NCBI GenBank assembly: GCA_013399115.1
Contig: VXAA01003176.1
Location: forward strand, 184,079-248,078
DNA length: 64,000 bases
From: Anseranas semipalmata
Taxonomy: Eukaryota > Chordata > Aves > Anseriformes > Anseranatidae
Direction: 5' to 3'
A model generated the notes under the pieces. It saw only the letters and a list, made by a program, of their open reading frames with translations. It had not been told where the DNA came from and made no database searches. Every line of letters starts with the position of its first letter. The stretch's first letter is position 1. This document shows positions 29,829 through 41,827 of the stretch, piece after piece. Position numbers and translations under genes: made by a program.

Positions 29829-29902
29829 ATGAATGGTAGTCACGCTTGATGAATGGTAGTCACGCATGATGAATTGTAGTCACGCATGATGAATGGTAGG
29901 CA
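29829..29902. repeat. 20-bp minisatellite, about 3.7 copies
   Basis: The unit ATGAATGGTAGTCACGCATG occurs at 29829-29848, 29849-29868 and 29869-29888, with a partial fourth copy to about 29902. The copies differ by single bases. It lies just left of the CR1 fragment at 29923. Confidence 0.92.
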
Positions 29903-29922
29903 TCCCACAGCTGCCAAGGATG

Positions 29923-30003
29923 CTTTTCCTGCCTGTGGCAGTGGGGTTGGAAGCAAATGATCTTTAAAGTCCCTTCCAACCCAAACCATTCTATGATTCT
30001 ATG
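29923..30003 (+). mobile_element. CR1 LINE 3' end fragment
   Basis: The segment reads TGCCTGTGGCAGTGGGGTTGG, then ATGATCTTTAAAGTCCCTTCC and AACCCAAACCATTCTATGATTCTATG, the standard CR1 3' terminus in the plus orientation. It is short and truncated. It lies some 20 bases right of a 20-bp minisatellite. Confidence 0.92.
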
Positions 30004-30689
30004 TTACCATCTTGAACAAGAATGAAGAAGAAACTAAGGACTCACTGTTAAAATAAGCTATTTCATTTTAATATCAATTTTTGCATCCCTGTGAACAGTG
30101 TAGGGCTAAATGAGTGTATGTTTGGAAATATTATCTTTCTGACCACTTTCAGAGCCTTCACCTCTCAGACCTGAGGAATACCTGGACAACACTGAGAAAA
30201 TCTGCCTTTACCAGAGATACTTGATTGCAGATTTCATAAAACAGCTTTAACAATCTCTTATCTTTCATTAAAAAAAAGGTGAATAGTCACATAGATGTTG
30301 TACACACCTAATGTCTTATGAAGTTTTCTGCTTTCTGTTGACTTAAGACTCAAACCAGGCCCTTAGAAGGGAAAAATTTGTCACTGCTAGAAAACGTGAT
30401 GTAGAAGTGACAAAAAAAAAAAAAAAAAAATCACTAAAATGAGCCAGAATAACTCTCTTGAAATGCAGGTGCAAAAAACATTTTCAAAATGAACATTGTG
30501 CATCTCTTCTCATGCACAATAGGTTCTTTTCTGTTGTTTTAATAGAAAATCAGGTTGATACAACTCTCAAAGGCAGTTATTTGTGAGCTGGTCCATGTGC
30601 ATCCCTGTGCATATTCAGCCTTCCATGACACTAAAGTTTGTTCTCAGAAAGCAGGCACTAGTCTGTTCTGTTGAGTAGTCCTCAACATC

Positions 30690-30842
30690 TTGAGTTAGAT
30701 CACATCTAGAGCACTGTGTCTTCTTTTGGGCCCCCAGTGCATGAATGTTACCTATAAGCTGGAGAGAGTTCAGCAGAAGACAACGTGCATAAACTGAAGC
30801 AGGGGAGGGTCAGACTGGATAGAAGGAGTAACTTTTTCACAG
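30690..30842 (+). mobile_element. Degraded CR1 LINE fragment with an internal deletion
   Basis: The start (CATCTAGAGCACTGTGTC, TTTTGGGCCCCCAGTG, GCTGGAGAGAGTTCAGCAGAAG) corresponds to the CR1 ORF2 C-terminal coding region. After about 30786 it jumps to a 3' UTR-like phrase (CAGGGGAGGGTCAGACTGGAT, then ACTTTTTCACA). The intervening part is missing. Confidence 0.7.
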
Positions 30843-32463
30843 CTATCTTGCCTACTTTATTACAGTTTATTTTCCTAAAGAAATCTCTTAGATATCACGG
30901 CATTTTCATACATCCAAAACTTTCATTGCTCCTCATAGAACCTGTTTCTTGTTATCAATGTAAGGGCATGACTATCACCAAATACAGTACTCATACGGTA
31001 GGATTATTTATTTAATTATAATCTTGGTGGTACTATTTTCAGTTGCTAATGGAAAAAAATTTTATTTATTTTTTGATTGCTCTTGCATATGAGTTAAGAT
31101 TTCCATTACATTGCATCTGATTAATGTTATGAGCTGCTTTAAGATTATTTTATTTCTTTTTACACATATTAATAACTACTTCATGAATAAACTAAAAATG
31201 ATTTCAGAAAGTTTTTAATATGCTGATTTGAAAATGATACTGGCTTTTAACACAAGAACACCCATTCAGTGGTAAAAATATTTCAGAATTACAATAAGCC
31301 TTACATTAAGTAAAATGAGAAAAAAAGCTCGCTGTGTAGAAAGAAGAAAAAAGTATTTTAAATATCCTCCATCATCTTCCAACTAACGTTTTCAAGTACT
31401 TTATTATACAAAAAAGTCTTTCTGAAGCCTGCTCTGAAAAGCACTGCTGGACACTAATCTCAATTAATTCAAATGCAAATAAACTGTGAACTTCAACCTA
31501 CTTCAAGCAATTAATGCAAGTATTGCCAACTCTCCCTTCATTTAACTCTTTAGAACTTATTTTCTTGAGATTTGCACAATTCAGCAAAGCAGCCAAATAA
31601 TTCACCACTGATTTCACTTGGGGAAGGTATAAAGTGTAATTAATTAAATAAACTTACTATTTTCATTTCTAGAGTAGTAAGGGTAAATACCCACATAAAC
31701 ACCGCTATCAAATCAAATTAAAAATAGGTAACAAATACATATTTTCAAGTAGTTCCCGTACCCACTTGGTAAGGAATCATGCCTGGCTGGACCACAACAG
31801 TTTGGCTGATTTAAACTGATTTCATGTACATCTCTCAGCCAATATACTCAGCCAGAACAACCAGAGGTATCAACGTCAAAGAGGAAATAGGTGATAATGG
31901 CAAATGGGGAGCATTTTCACAGTTCTGCCTCAATAAACGTACAGAAATTTCTTTATCTGTACTGGCCCATTCTTACTGTTCTGGTAAAACTGGAGCAAAC
32001 TGAATGAAAACACATGTTAATAAATGTAAATGCCAGCAAGGAACAAAACCTGCTTATTAGGAAACAACACTTTGTAACTAGAGGTTATAAAATTAACCCA
32101 AAACGCAAAGAAGTTGTAAAATAACACACACAAAAAAAGTCAGGATGTGGATTCAATCCCTCTGAAGGTAGAACTTCATTCCCTGCTTATTTTAATCTTT
32201 TATCTTAATGAAGTTGTTAGAGGGAGTTTCATACAGCACTGTTTTCTAAGGTGCTGGACAACCACAACTCTCAACCCACAGCCTTCTCAATATCTCTTTA
32301 CAATGCAGTTTCAATGTACTGTTCTTCTACTAATATAAAAGAGTGTTCTTTGCCTTTTCGGTCTATCAGGAGGCAGGAAAAACACACTGTATTAAATATG
32401 TATAATATCTTATGTAAACAAGTTCCCAACTTTTGATTTGTTGACAGCTATTCCCTATGCATC

Positions 32464-32464
<1 letters not shown>

Positions 32465-32500
<36 letters not shown>

Positions 32501-32509
32501 AAAAAAAAA
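32465..32509. repeat. Long A tract
   Basis: Thirty-four A residues, one G, then ten more A residues. This is the longest homopolymer in the window. I see no retrocopy or SINE body upstream of it, so I treat it as a simple repeat. Confidence 0.9.
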
Positions 32510-34897
32510 CTTGCTTATCTATTTACTTTGCTTAAAAATTACAGAACATTATAGGCCAAGCTACACTGAATAATTAACACACTTAGAAAAAGAGAAGAAC
32601 AAAGTCAAGAGTGGTATTTGATTCATTACTCCCCCTTGAACCTATGATTCACTCTTGGAATGTTTAATATCCGGGATTATCCCATAATATTTGCCAGTCT
32701 GAAGAAAAAGACTCAGAGTTAGTGACCTAAATTTCCTTTGACCTCTTACCTTAGAAATTTCTAAGCCAAATTCAGAACTGTTAAAAGACAGAACGATTCG
32801 TATTGGAGCTCCACCTTCTCATTTAGCTTTGAAACTAACACTAGCCAAGTATAGCCTTGCTTTCATTAGAACTTTATATTCTCTACAAGCCAAAGAAGAG
32901 TGATCCAAAACTTATTTTCTGCATTTTTATACAAAATAACAGCTTAGAGCTGCACATATTTATTACAAGGGGAAAAAAAAGTTTTATATAATTCTAGACA
33001 AATAATGTACATGATTGTAACATTTGCTTTTTCTAGGATTAAATACCCTTGCTTTTCTTAAACAAATATTGAGGATTATTGGGTAAACTCACAAAAAAAT
33101 ATCAGAATGACAAACTGACATAATACAATAAATCTAGAACACATCTAGAACTGAACAACATAACATTTGTTTAGGGCTGGTTTTTACTGAGTCCCATTTA
33201 CTATCAAAGCTATTTGCTAGCCCAGCAAATACCTAGGTGACCCACTACCAAATAGAAGCTTAGAACTCCTAAAAGATTGGACGTTGATGTCATCAATAAT
33301 TTTAAGCATACGCCAGCACACACACATATATGTGTGTTGGTCAGTGTAAGCAGGTTCTACAAGGCAGCACTTTCGCAGTGGGTTTCCCTGAATACTGATT
33401 TTATGAAAACAGTTCTCCTGAGTTGGCAGTAGTTTTGCAGACAGCTATTTAGCCAAGCCATTAGCATCCAGTTTCCCCCAACTTTTGAATATTATTGTTA
33501 AAGATCTTGGAACTTCACACTTCCTTCCAAGTATATAAATGTGCTTGAAAATGGTTACTACTGAAGACAGTAGTAAAAAGCCTGAACACTTTTTCTAATA
33601 ACAACAAATGACCAAAATGGTTATGGACAAATAACATGTAAAAATTCCACTTGATGCATATGTATATTTAGAAAACCATTTTGTTGAAGTATAGTAGTGC
33701 CATTTTACTTCCTTGAGAGCCTACCTGTCACTTCAAAGCTCCATTTTTTAAACATGATTTATAAAATAAAGCAGCCAAACGGAAACCAAGACAAAACATT
33801 GCATGGAAAATACAATCAGATATAAGATATAAATTAAAGTGCAGAATTAATGTTTTAGCTTCAAAGTTTATCATCTGATTGATGCTGGTAAAATGACTGA
33901 TCTCAGCAAGATCAATGACTTTTACTCAAGTAATGATGGATGCAGTCCCTTCGCAGTTAACAGGACTACGTATATGAACAAAGACTGCTCAAGTGAACAA
34001 GGATTTGCAGATTCAGGCCCTGCGTATTTACAGACGAACATCAAAAGTTTGGCCATATTTATTCATAGATTTTTCCAGATTTCATGCAATGCTTTCACCA
34101 CGTGGTTCTAAATTAACTTTTCCGAAATACTGTAAATGTCTACTTTAGAAAGCAAACATCCTGAATCTTCATACTTTGAAAAGAGCCATTATTTACATTT
34201 TTATCAAAACATTTCAAAGCAAGTTCATGTCAGTGACAGATGATAAGACCTGTCTTAGTTAACAGGTAGACTGTTAAAGAGGATTTGTAACCACTGCAAG
34301 TTTTCTGTAATAAACTTTCTTTCCCTACCTTTTGGAAAGAGGAAAATGACAGCTGCTTTGTAATTAGTGGAGAAGAAAAAAAAAAAATCATATACGTTTC
34401 CTAATTCTACTTAAATTTAATGAAAATCTTAGCAACCTAAACTACTTTCTCCTCAATTTTCTTGCTTTCAACTTTACTCCTCGGTATTTCTATGCTGCTG
34501 CCAGATGGTTTTCTTTATATTCCGGCTGATAAAAATATTCAGTAAAAACACCTTACCTTAACATTAAATAAATGATACAGAAGTAAAAAATGCTATAACA
34601 ATGTGAAACAATCTTCTGTGATCAGCTTCATACCACCAACAAAAGTTACTTCTTGCTTACTGTTACTACAGCTGCTAGCTCTTGGACAAGACAACTATGT
34701 AAAGACACACATGTTTTAGGTCTTCATTCCAAAGAAAACTCACCAAATCCACAATAGTACAAAGTAATACACAATGCCACAAAATGCAGGGTGGGGACCT
34801 TATTTGCCTGCCTGTACTATGCAGTGATTCCAGTAGCACTGGCTACAAGCAGCAGCCGTCCATTCCTTCTGGAATCAGCCTCCACCTCAGAGAGAAG

Positions 34898-35000
34898 TCC
34901 CTGCGTGCTGCTTTGCCCTGCTTGTGCAGAAATCCCTGCATGGTGCTCTTCTGCATATGCAGAAAGCCCTGTGTGGTGCTCTGCCCTGGGTGTGCAGAAC
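34898..35000. repeat. 34-35 bp minisatellite, three copies
   Basis: Three tandem units (34898-34932, 34933-34966, 34967-35000) share the pattern CCCTGYRTGSTGCT...TGCAGAA. They are diverged but clearly aligned. Open frames run through the array on both strands because the unit is GC-rich, not because it is a gene. The array lies within 1 kb of the CpG-island gap. Confidence 0.8.
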
Positions 35001-35879
35001 TCTGACAACTCACAGAAGCGGCAGAAAACCCTTCCGTGAAGCAGAGCGCCCTACCAAGCTTGTGAAAGGTTAAACACTGCTGGAATAGCAAGACGTTTCA
35101 TCTGCCCACACTTTCCAGTTCCATTCAATTACCAGCAGCAGCAGTCCTATAATGCAACACAATACTGTGTTATTAAATCAGTTTCACATTTACACCTAGG
35201 TGTAGTCTGAAGGAAGGCCTGACGTTTGTCAGTCAGCATCAGAGGAAACAACCCACAACTTTCATGGGCTCATACACACCACATCGCACACACTGACCTT
35301 GGGGACAGACATGGGGCTGATCCCTTTCAGGAGGATGCTATTTCACAAGTTCCCAGTGCTACAGCCTTAAATTGTTAATCATGTACCGAGGTATAACAGT
35401 CCTTCTGCGTTACACACACACAAGCACGCACATGAACACAGAGCAACATGAGGCTACGTTTTTAAATCCTCTTTAATTCCTACTTTGCTCTCTACTTCCC
35501 AGAATGACCTTACATATCCCTTCTTCCTGCAGACAGAATCAATTAGAGCTTTTCTTGTTCCCCAAAACGGGTGTTTGCACAAAGCAGCTTCTGTAATGTC
35601 TTTTGATATCCTTTTAAAACAATGAAGATTTGTAAAATAAAATATTTTCAAACACTTAAACATCATTCTGATAGCAAGTTTTCAAGAAAAAATAAGCCTC
35701 TAACTTCTCATCCTAGATTCATCTTTTGTTTACAGAACCTTTTTTGCCGACAACTGCACACCTCTTGCCCAAGTGTTTCCTCTACACTGACCTAAGGACT
35801 AACTAAAGCTCCCAACTTTGCTCTGCCTTTAATTGTCAGCTGCTCCATCCCATTGTCACCCCACTACCACTTGCATGTA

Positions 35880-36460
35880 GATACCAAATAAAGGAGGAGG
35901 AAAAAANNNNNNNNNNNNNNNNNNNNNNNNNNNNNNNNNNNNNNNNNNNNNNNNNNNNNNNNNNNNNNNNNNNNNNNNNNNNNNNNNNNNNNNNNNNNNN
36001 NNNNNNNNNNNNNNNNNNNNNNNNNNNNNNNNNNNNNNNNNNNNNNNNNNNNNNNNNNNNNNNNNNNNNNNNNNNNNNNNNNNNNNNNNNNNNNNNNNNN
36101 NNNNNNNNNNNNNNNNNNNNNNNNNNNNNNNNNNNNNNNNNNNNNNNNNNNNNNNNNNNNNNNNNNNNNNNNNNNNNNNNNNNNNNNNNNNNNNNNNNNN
36201 NNNNNNNNNNNNNNNNNNNNNNNNNNNNNNNNNNNNNNNNNNNNNNNNNNNNNNNNNNNNNNNNNNNNNNNNNNNNNNNNNNNNNNNNNNNNNNNNNNNN
36301 NNNNNNNNNNNNNNNNNNNNNNNNNNNNNNNNNNNNNNNNNNCGCCGGCCGGGCGGCTGCGGCCGGGGCACTTGGGGCGCACGGCAGCCGGGGTGCCAGC
36401 AGAACGAAGTGCAACTGCTGCCGAACAGCGCCTGGCTCCCGACCCCAGCGAGCGCAGAGG
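35880..36460. promoter_or_regulatory. GC-rich CpG island, probable FSTL5 promoter/exon 1, mostly within a gap
   Basis: Directly right of the gap, 36343-36460 is abruptly GC-rich with many CpGs (CGCCGGCC, GGGCGGC, GGCGCACGG, AGCGAGCGCAG), unlike the AT-rich surroundings. Gaps in bird assemblies often fall in such GC-rich promoter DNA. The island lies upstream, in minus-strand terms, of the FSTL5 coding exon, whose acceptor demands an upstream exon. I infer that this is the FSTL5 promoter and non-coding first exon. The direction of transcription cannot be proven because the core is missing, so an unrelated or divergent transcript remains possible. Confidence 0.55.
35907..36342. other. Assembly gap (436 N) in the CpG island
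   Basis: A run of N has a purine-rich left flank (GGAGGAGGAAAAAA) and a very GC-rich right flank. It probably hides the core of the promoter island. Confidence 0.98.
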
Positions 36461-36503
36461 ATTATTGGGCTTCCATTTTTAAAGCAGGGTGGATGTTATG
36501 CAA

Positions 36504-36511
36504 TATTTATA
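36504..36511 (-). promoter_or_regulatory. TATA-like element beside the CpG island
   Basis: The minus strand reads TATAAATA here, flanked by AT-rich DNA and followed about 40 bases downstream by the edge of the GC-rich island. If used, it would place a minus-strand start near 36475-36480, so that exon 1 would run into the island and gap. AT-rich 8-mers are common by chance in this window, and most CpG-island promoters lack a TATA box. Confidence 0.25.
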
Positions 36512-37898
36512 AGCTTTAATATATCAGCGGGCTATCTGAGCGCTCAGGTATGCTGGAGGCTTTGCACAGCCTGTAGCGGTAATCCCTACCATCCATATCA
36601 AGTTTTACTGCCTGAGTTTTGAGGTGGAGCTCCTCAGTGGGAGCCCGTGCTAAAAGCATTGACTTGTTACTGCGCGCCAGCTTTAGCTATGAAACATAAG
36701 GAAAAAATCACTCTGAGATGAGATTATTGGTTGTATCTCCTCTGTTTATAAGATGGAGAACAGGTACCTTTGGAAGAACAGAAACCACCACCATTACAAA
36801 AAAAAAAAGAAGCAAATGGCTTAAAAATTAGAAATATTTTTATTTGAGCTCAAGCAAAGAAACAACAGTTTGAAGTCTCCCTTGAACCTTTTTTTTTTTT
36901 TTTTATTGTGAGGTAACAGGTTTAGTTATCTGATTTATTACTTTCAAATTAATTTATCATCCATTCCAACACTTTTAAAGAGTAGCTACTTAATCTTCAA
37001 TGTGAAATCGTTATGAAAATTAAGTATCTACTCTTCAACTACTCTTCCAGGCATTACAGGTTACCTGCTTCTGGCCTTTTGGGAAAATGTGTTACAGATT
37101 AAAGTATTAAACTGTCTTTAAATCATCCATGACCAGGGTAAGACAGACAGAGGTCAGCTGTTCTGATCTACACTAGCACGCTAGGTTAATTATACTTGCA
37201 TGTACATGTGGAATAAAATTGTAGTGACAAACAAAAATAGGTAAATCAAGTACTTAAAGAACTGAACTAGTTAACACAAGAAATAATAAAATAGGATACT
37301 TTGGATTGGATTTGCTTATCGCTATTTTGTAAGGGAGTTCTTATTGGACTGCCAATTAGGTCACAGTACTGCTGGAAGAAACATGATCAACTTTTACACT
37401 TTCACACACAAAATATACAATATAAAGCTAAATCAACCAGACTTTTCATTGATAATTTATAATTGCCAGTTAATAATTGCCCTTTATAATTGCCAGTTAT
37501 CATAAAGCCACCTTGTCTGGCAACCAGTTAACATTTCTGAACCACTGTGGTCCGATTTCTCTCCTCTTTTTACTCTTAAGCCCCCTCAGGTTGCTTGCAA
37601 AGTATAAACAGAATAAAATTTCACTACTTAATGACAATTTTGGGGGTGCAAAACTGGTGTTGAGTCAATTTTGCTTCCTACTAGCATAGCTGAACCAGAA
37701 GCTCTCCTGGGACAGAGGTAAACCTAGAAATGACTTGTTCCAAATTGAGTGGAAATTTAAATCTTTAAGGGCAAACAGGGACCTTGTCCATCCACTCTCC
37801 TTTGCCATTATGACCACGTGAAACAAACCATCAACAAGCATAGAAATATTTCACATAACCCAATTAATGAAGTAGTCAAAGCCTATCAAGGTCTGACA

Positions 37899-38279
37899 TG
37901 TTGGCCTTGCAAATCGTTAGGCATAAAGAACCCCCGAGATAACACCTGGAAGAGTCTAGGAACAATTCGGAAAATCTCAAAATCTTGTGAGGACTTAGGC
38001 TCTTAAATTTGAGTATAAATAGTGATACAACTGTGTAATATATGAAGGTACCTTCATGTTCTTATGGTTTTGAATGTTATGTGTCTGATCGTGCTCATCT
38101 TCTTTCTTCAGACATTCACTTGGACATCCAGCTTATGAACCTTGTATTTAATTATTTTGATGGATTTGTAGAATATGCATTTTCTAATTTTTCCTCTATG
38201 TGTATAAAGCTTTAGCTCTGTGTATAAAGCTATTACAGACAGTTAATAGAAAATAAATCTTTTTCATTCTTATCCTACA
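37899..38279 (+). mobile_element. Probable solo LTR of an endogenous retrovirus-like element
   Basis: A 381-base unit starts TGTTGGCC and ends CCTACA, so it has TG...CA ends. It carries a TATAAAT at 38014-38020 and a polyadenylation signal AATAAA at 38252-38257, about 240 bases apart. This order is typical of an LTR. No open frames or internal proviral sequence flank it, so if the call is right it is a solo LTR. I did not find a matching target-site duplication at these exact ends, so the boundaries are tentative. Within it, TGTGTATAAAGCT occurs twice near 38200-38231. Confidence 0.4.
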
Positions 38280-41200
38280 GCTTTCTGCCTTTTACTCAAT
38301 GAATATTCTTTGTGAGCTCCATTTTGTGTGGTTTGCTATATTTTTCTGAAAAAAAAAAGTGAATGAACTTTAACTTTTTTTTCATTATTTTGTGACCCAG
38401 ACATTTTGTCATTCCTGTTTTCAGGTGAAATATTTTAGTTCACAGAGTATTACAATGGAGTATTACTTCACTTGCTGTAATGCAGACCAAAGTACACTAT
38501 TTCAATGGAGAAGATATTCTGTGTTTAACATTGTTTAGCATTGTTAACATTTAATTGTTAGGCCCAAGGGACTCTTGATGTTTGGTAACATGGCCCTGAT
38601 TTCCATAACTTTAATTTGGATACTTTAGGCCAATATTTTACCAGATCCCATATAGCATGCCACACAATTTTCACCGCTTCATACACCTGAGTCCCATTGG
38701 CACAGCAGTTAGTTACACTTGTTTTTCATTTTTCTACTTTAATTCTTGTATTTGAAGCATTTGCCATTCTTATATTGGCAGCTGAGAAGCCATACAGTAA
38801 GTATGAAGGTTTTCTTGTAAAGGCGAGAGACACAGAAGAACTTCAAAGTTGTTTTATGCTTGTTAAGACTACCATTGTTAATAATAAAGATTCTCTATTT
38901 TGTATTTATGAGGCACTGTTTAATACAGGATTCAATACGGCAGGAAACTGTATGCAAGACAAAGAGAAGATCAAAGTCTCAATATATTAAGGGGAAGTCA
39001 ATGCAAATAACATAATGAAAGTCGTTTAGCGAGCTGTTCAGTGTTTGTCCAAAACATTTGCTCTCATCATTTACAGCCTATCCCTTACCCACTCAATTTA
39101 GAACAATAGTCATTTTCTTAGTCTGAGTAGTTTGTATCTGCTTTTCTACCACAAGTAACCATTCCTCCAGAATTATTTACCTTGTAAACAGCTTTGGATG
39201 TGAAATGAATGCAGAATTAGAGAGTAAACACTATTTCAGAAGTGGATATTATTTTTCTCCTGGCTTTCCTAGTGCTATCGCTTCTAAAGCTATTTAAAAT
39301 CATTTTTCTATGCTTAGGTTTTTGTAGTAGCAATCAGTAAAGAAAAAAAAAAAAAAAACCAAAAGAAAACAAAAAAAAACACAAGGAATTTCAGAGACTT
39401 TCATTGTTACTCACTCTTTAGATTTTTCCAGAGACTTCCGTATGGCTTGGTACCACTCACCACCTGTAAGTGCAACAAAGTGCAACAACGCTTTATTTTC
39501 CTGTGGTATATCTTTAAACTTTCAAAGTGAGAAGATTGTTCACATGAATAGCATTATCGTATTACCAGAGAATTCAGGATATTAAAACCTGATACAACCA
39601 AGCATCAACTAATTTGTTGTCACAGCTAAGCAGATGGAGTTGAACACAAGACTAAAATTGAGTTGGATTTATATACGTATATAAGTATATATAGAGAGAA
39701 TATAGAATATATATATTCTTTGAATCAAGAATATGCAAAACTTTAAACACACTTCTACTTTTAGCTTAATGTCCAAAATAGTTCTAGGCAATCTGATAGA
39801 TTCAATAAATAAATAAATCTTTTTTCAAAATATACAATCCAAAGTACTGCCCTCTGTATGGTTTCATTTCTACTTCTTTTTGACAGATTATTCCTTTTTT
39901 TTTTTTTTATTGGAAGAAGACAGCTGCCCCTTCAGTGCAGCTGTTACTAGTGAAGATCATTGATTAGGTTGAAGTAAATGACAGCAAGAGAACTCTCAGC
40001 CTGCTCTGACACGAGATGCCATGAATTATCCTCCAAACCTTGCTCTCTCATGCACACACACACACAGCATGAAGTTTGGAAATGTAAATATCTTTCCTTG
40101 CCCTCATCTTCTGCTGGTCTAATACACTCAATGTCTGTTTAATGTTTTAATGGATTTGAACGATGATAATACATCCACTAGAAACTCTGTGCTGATCGAA
40201 AAGAACAACAAAGTGTACTGAGATCTGGACGGGTGCTTTTATAGCAGCAGGGCATTGTGAGCACCAGAATGGCAGACACTGGCAAATGGTATAGAAGAAA
40301 ATTAGATTGCTTGTGGCTTGGAGAGCTTGTGCCAACCATCTGGCACAGGAATCTCCCAGATCACACAAGAATTATAAAGGCATATTAACGTTACCCCACA
40401 TCTCCTCAAAGCCAGTTCTCACAACAGTACTCAGTTCCTCAAATAAAAGGAATATGCAACATTCTAATGTTCACCCACAACAAACCTCTCTCTGAAATGT
40501 ATCAAAATCATTCACCAGGCAACAGATGTAAAGTCAGGGCAGGGGGAGGGAGGAGAGGAGAGGGAAGGAAGCCTAGGTTCTGATGTTAGATATGTAGATT
40601 TCTCCATTATTTCTAATTAAGTAAATGCTATAGGTTCATTTCTATGTGTAGCAACTTTGCAACGATAATGATTCTGACAAGATGACGTTGTTCCCATTCT
40701 CATCTTGTGAATATAAAGTAACAACTGATTAAACAGTAATGAGGTAATACACTACAGAATTCATATCCACATTAGAAATTACTATTGAAAAAATAATTGA
40801 GAAATGAGGATACATTTAATTTCTTATCATCCAGCTTTTTTCGACTTAATTTGGGATCAAGTAATTTCATTATTCTGTATCACTGAAATCTGAAAACATA
40901 ATACCACTTGATAGTAGATAACAGATTCTATTACACACACACGCAGAAAGCTGAAGATACTTGGTTTCAGTACTTAGTGGTGATGTTTATAAGAGATCTC
41001 TTAGGGCATCTATTGGGGAATCTTAGTATTGCACTCTAAAGATAGGAGCCTGTGGAAAGGGTAAGAAAGACCTAGTTCTTTTTCTGTTAACAAAGTTCAC
41101 CAAGAATATTAGTTCTAACATTTTTCTCTTCTGAGCAGTCCTCAATAGATTGACCAGGGCATTTAAACATCCAAATAAGAAAAGTATTTTAGCACTGATC

Positions 41201-41669
41201 CTGATAACTTCACAGCTGAAAGTATTCACTGATGGAAATGAAAGAGCTAATACTCTACATTTCATAATTTGCCAACTCATTCAATCTTGAGTATTTACAT
41301 ATGTACTGAACTGAACGTAACAGGCTGTGTTTGTCTAGAAAACTGAAAATTTATTTTACATGAAAAAAGTTCACTAAAAACCATAGTGAAAAAGTCATCT
41401 CATAAGAATTAGGTTTTATTAAGAATTATGAAGTTTTTGGATTAGGCTTATTTATTCTTAAAATAGGTTTTCACACCTATTTAGATCCTTTCTTTTTGAA
41501 TTTTTACTTATGAAGCTCTATGGTAGTAATCCTAACATCTCTACACATTTGCCATGATTTATGTCAGTCTGCTAACTTGGAATATTCTCTGTTCTGTAAC
41601 TCATTTCCTCAGAGCACCAAGTAGAGATTTCTGGAGACATATGCTAGTTCTAACTAGTTTGCAGTAGAA

Positions 41670-41690
41670 TAAAATAATAATAATAATAAA
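41670..41690. repeat. AAT microsatellite
   Basis: Five or so AAT/ATA units in AT-rich intergenic DNA, about 140 bases left of the 519-bp duplicated block. Confidence 0.8.
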
Positions 41691-41827
41691 ACACAACTGT
41701 TTGACTTACTTTACAGAAATGATAGCTTTTGAAATTTTATCTATGAAGTAACAAGCATCTTACACCAGCCTCATCTTCATTAAGCTAGATTTATTTTTAA
41801 ATATTTTATTTATTTTTAAATATTTTT

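Noticed and set aside
29829..29902. CRISPR-like repeat array
   Set aside because: The units are contiguous without spacers, the genome is a vertebrate, and it is an ordinary minisatellite.
32465..32509. Poly(A) tail of a processed pseudogene or SINE
   Set aside because: No coding or SINE-like body precedes the A tract and no target duplication was seen.
35836..36414. Open frames of 171-192 codons on the minus strand
   Set aside because: They exist only because N bases in the 436-base gap are read as open; the real flanks contribute only a few dozen residues.
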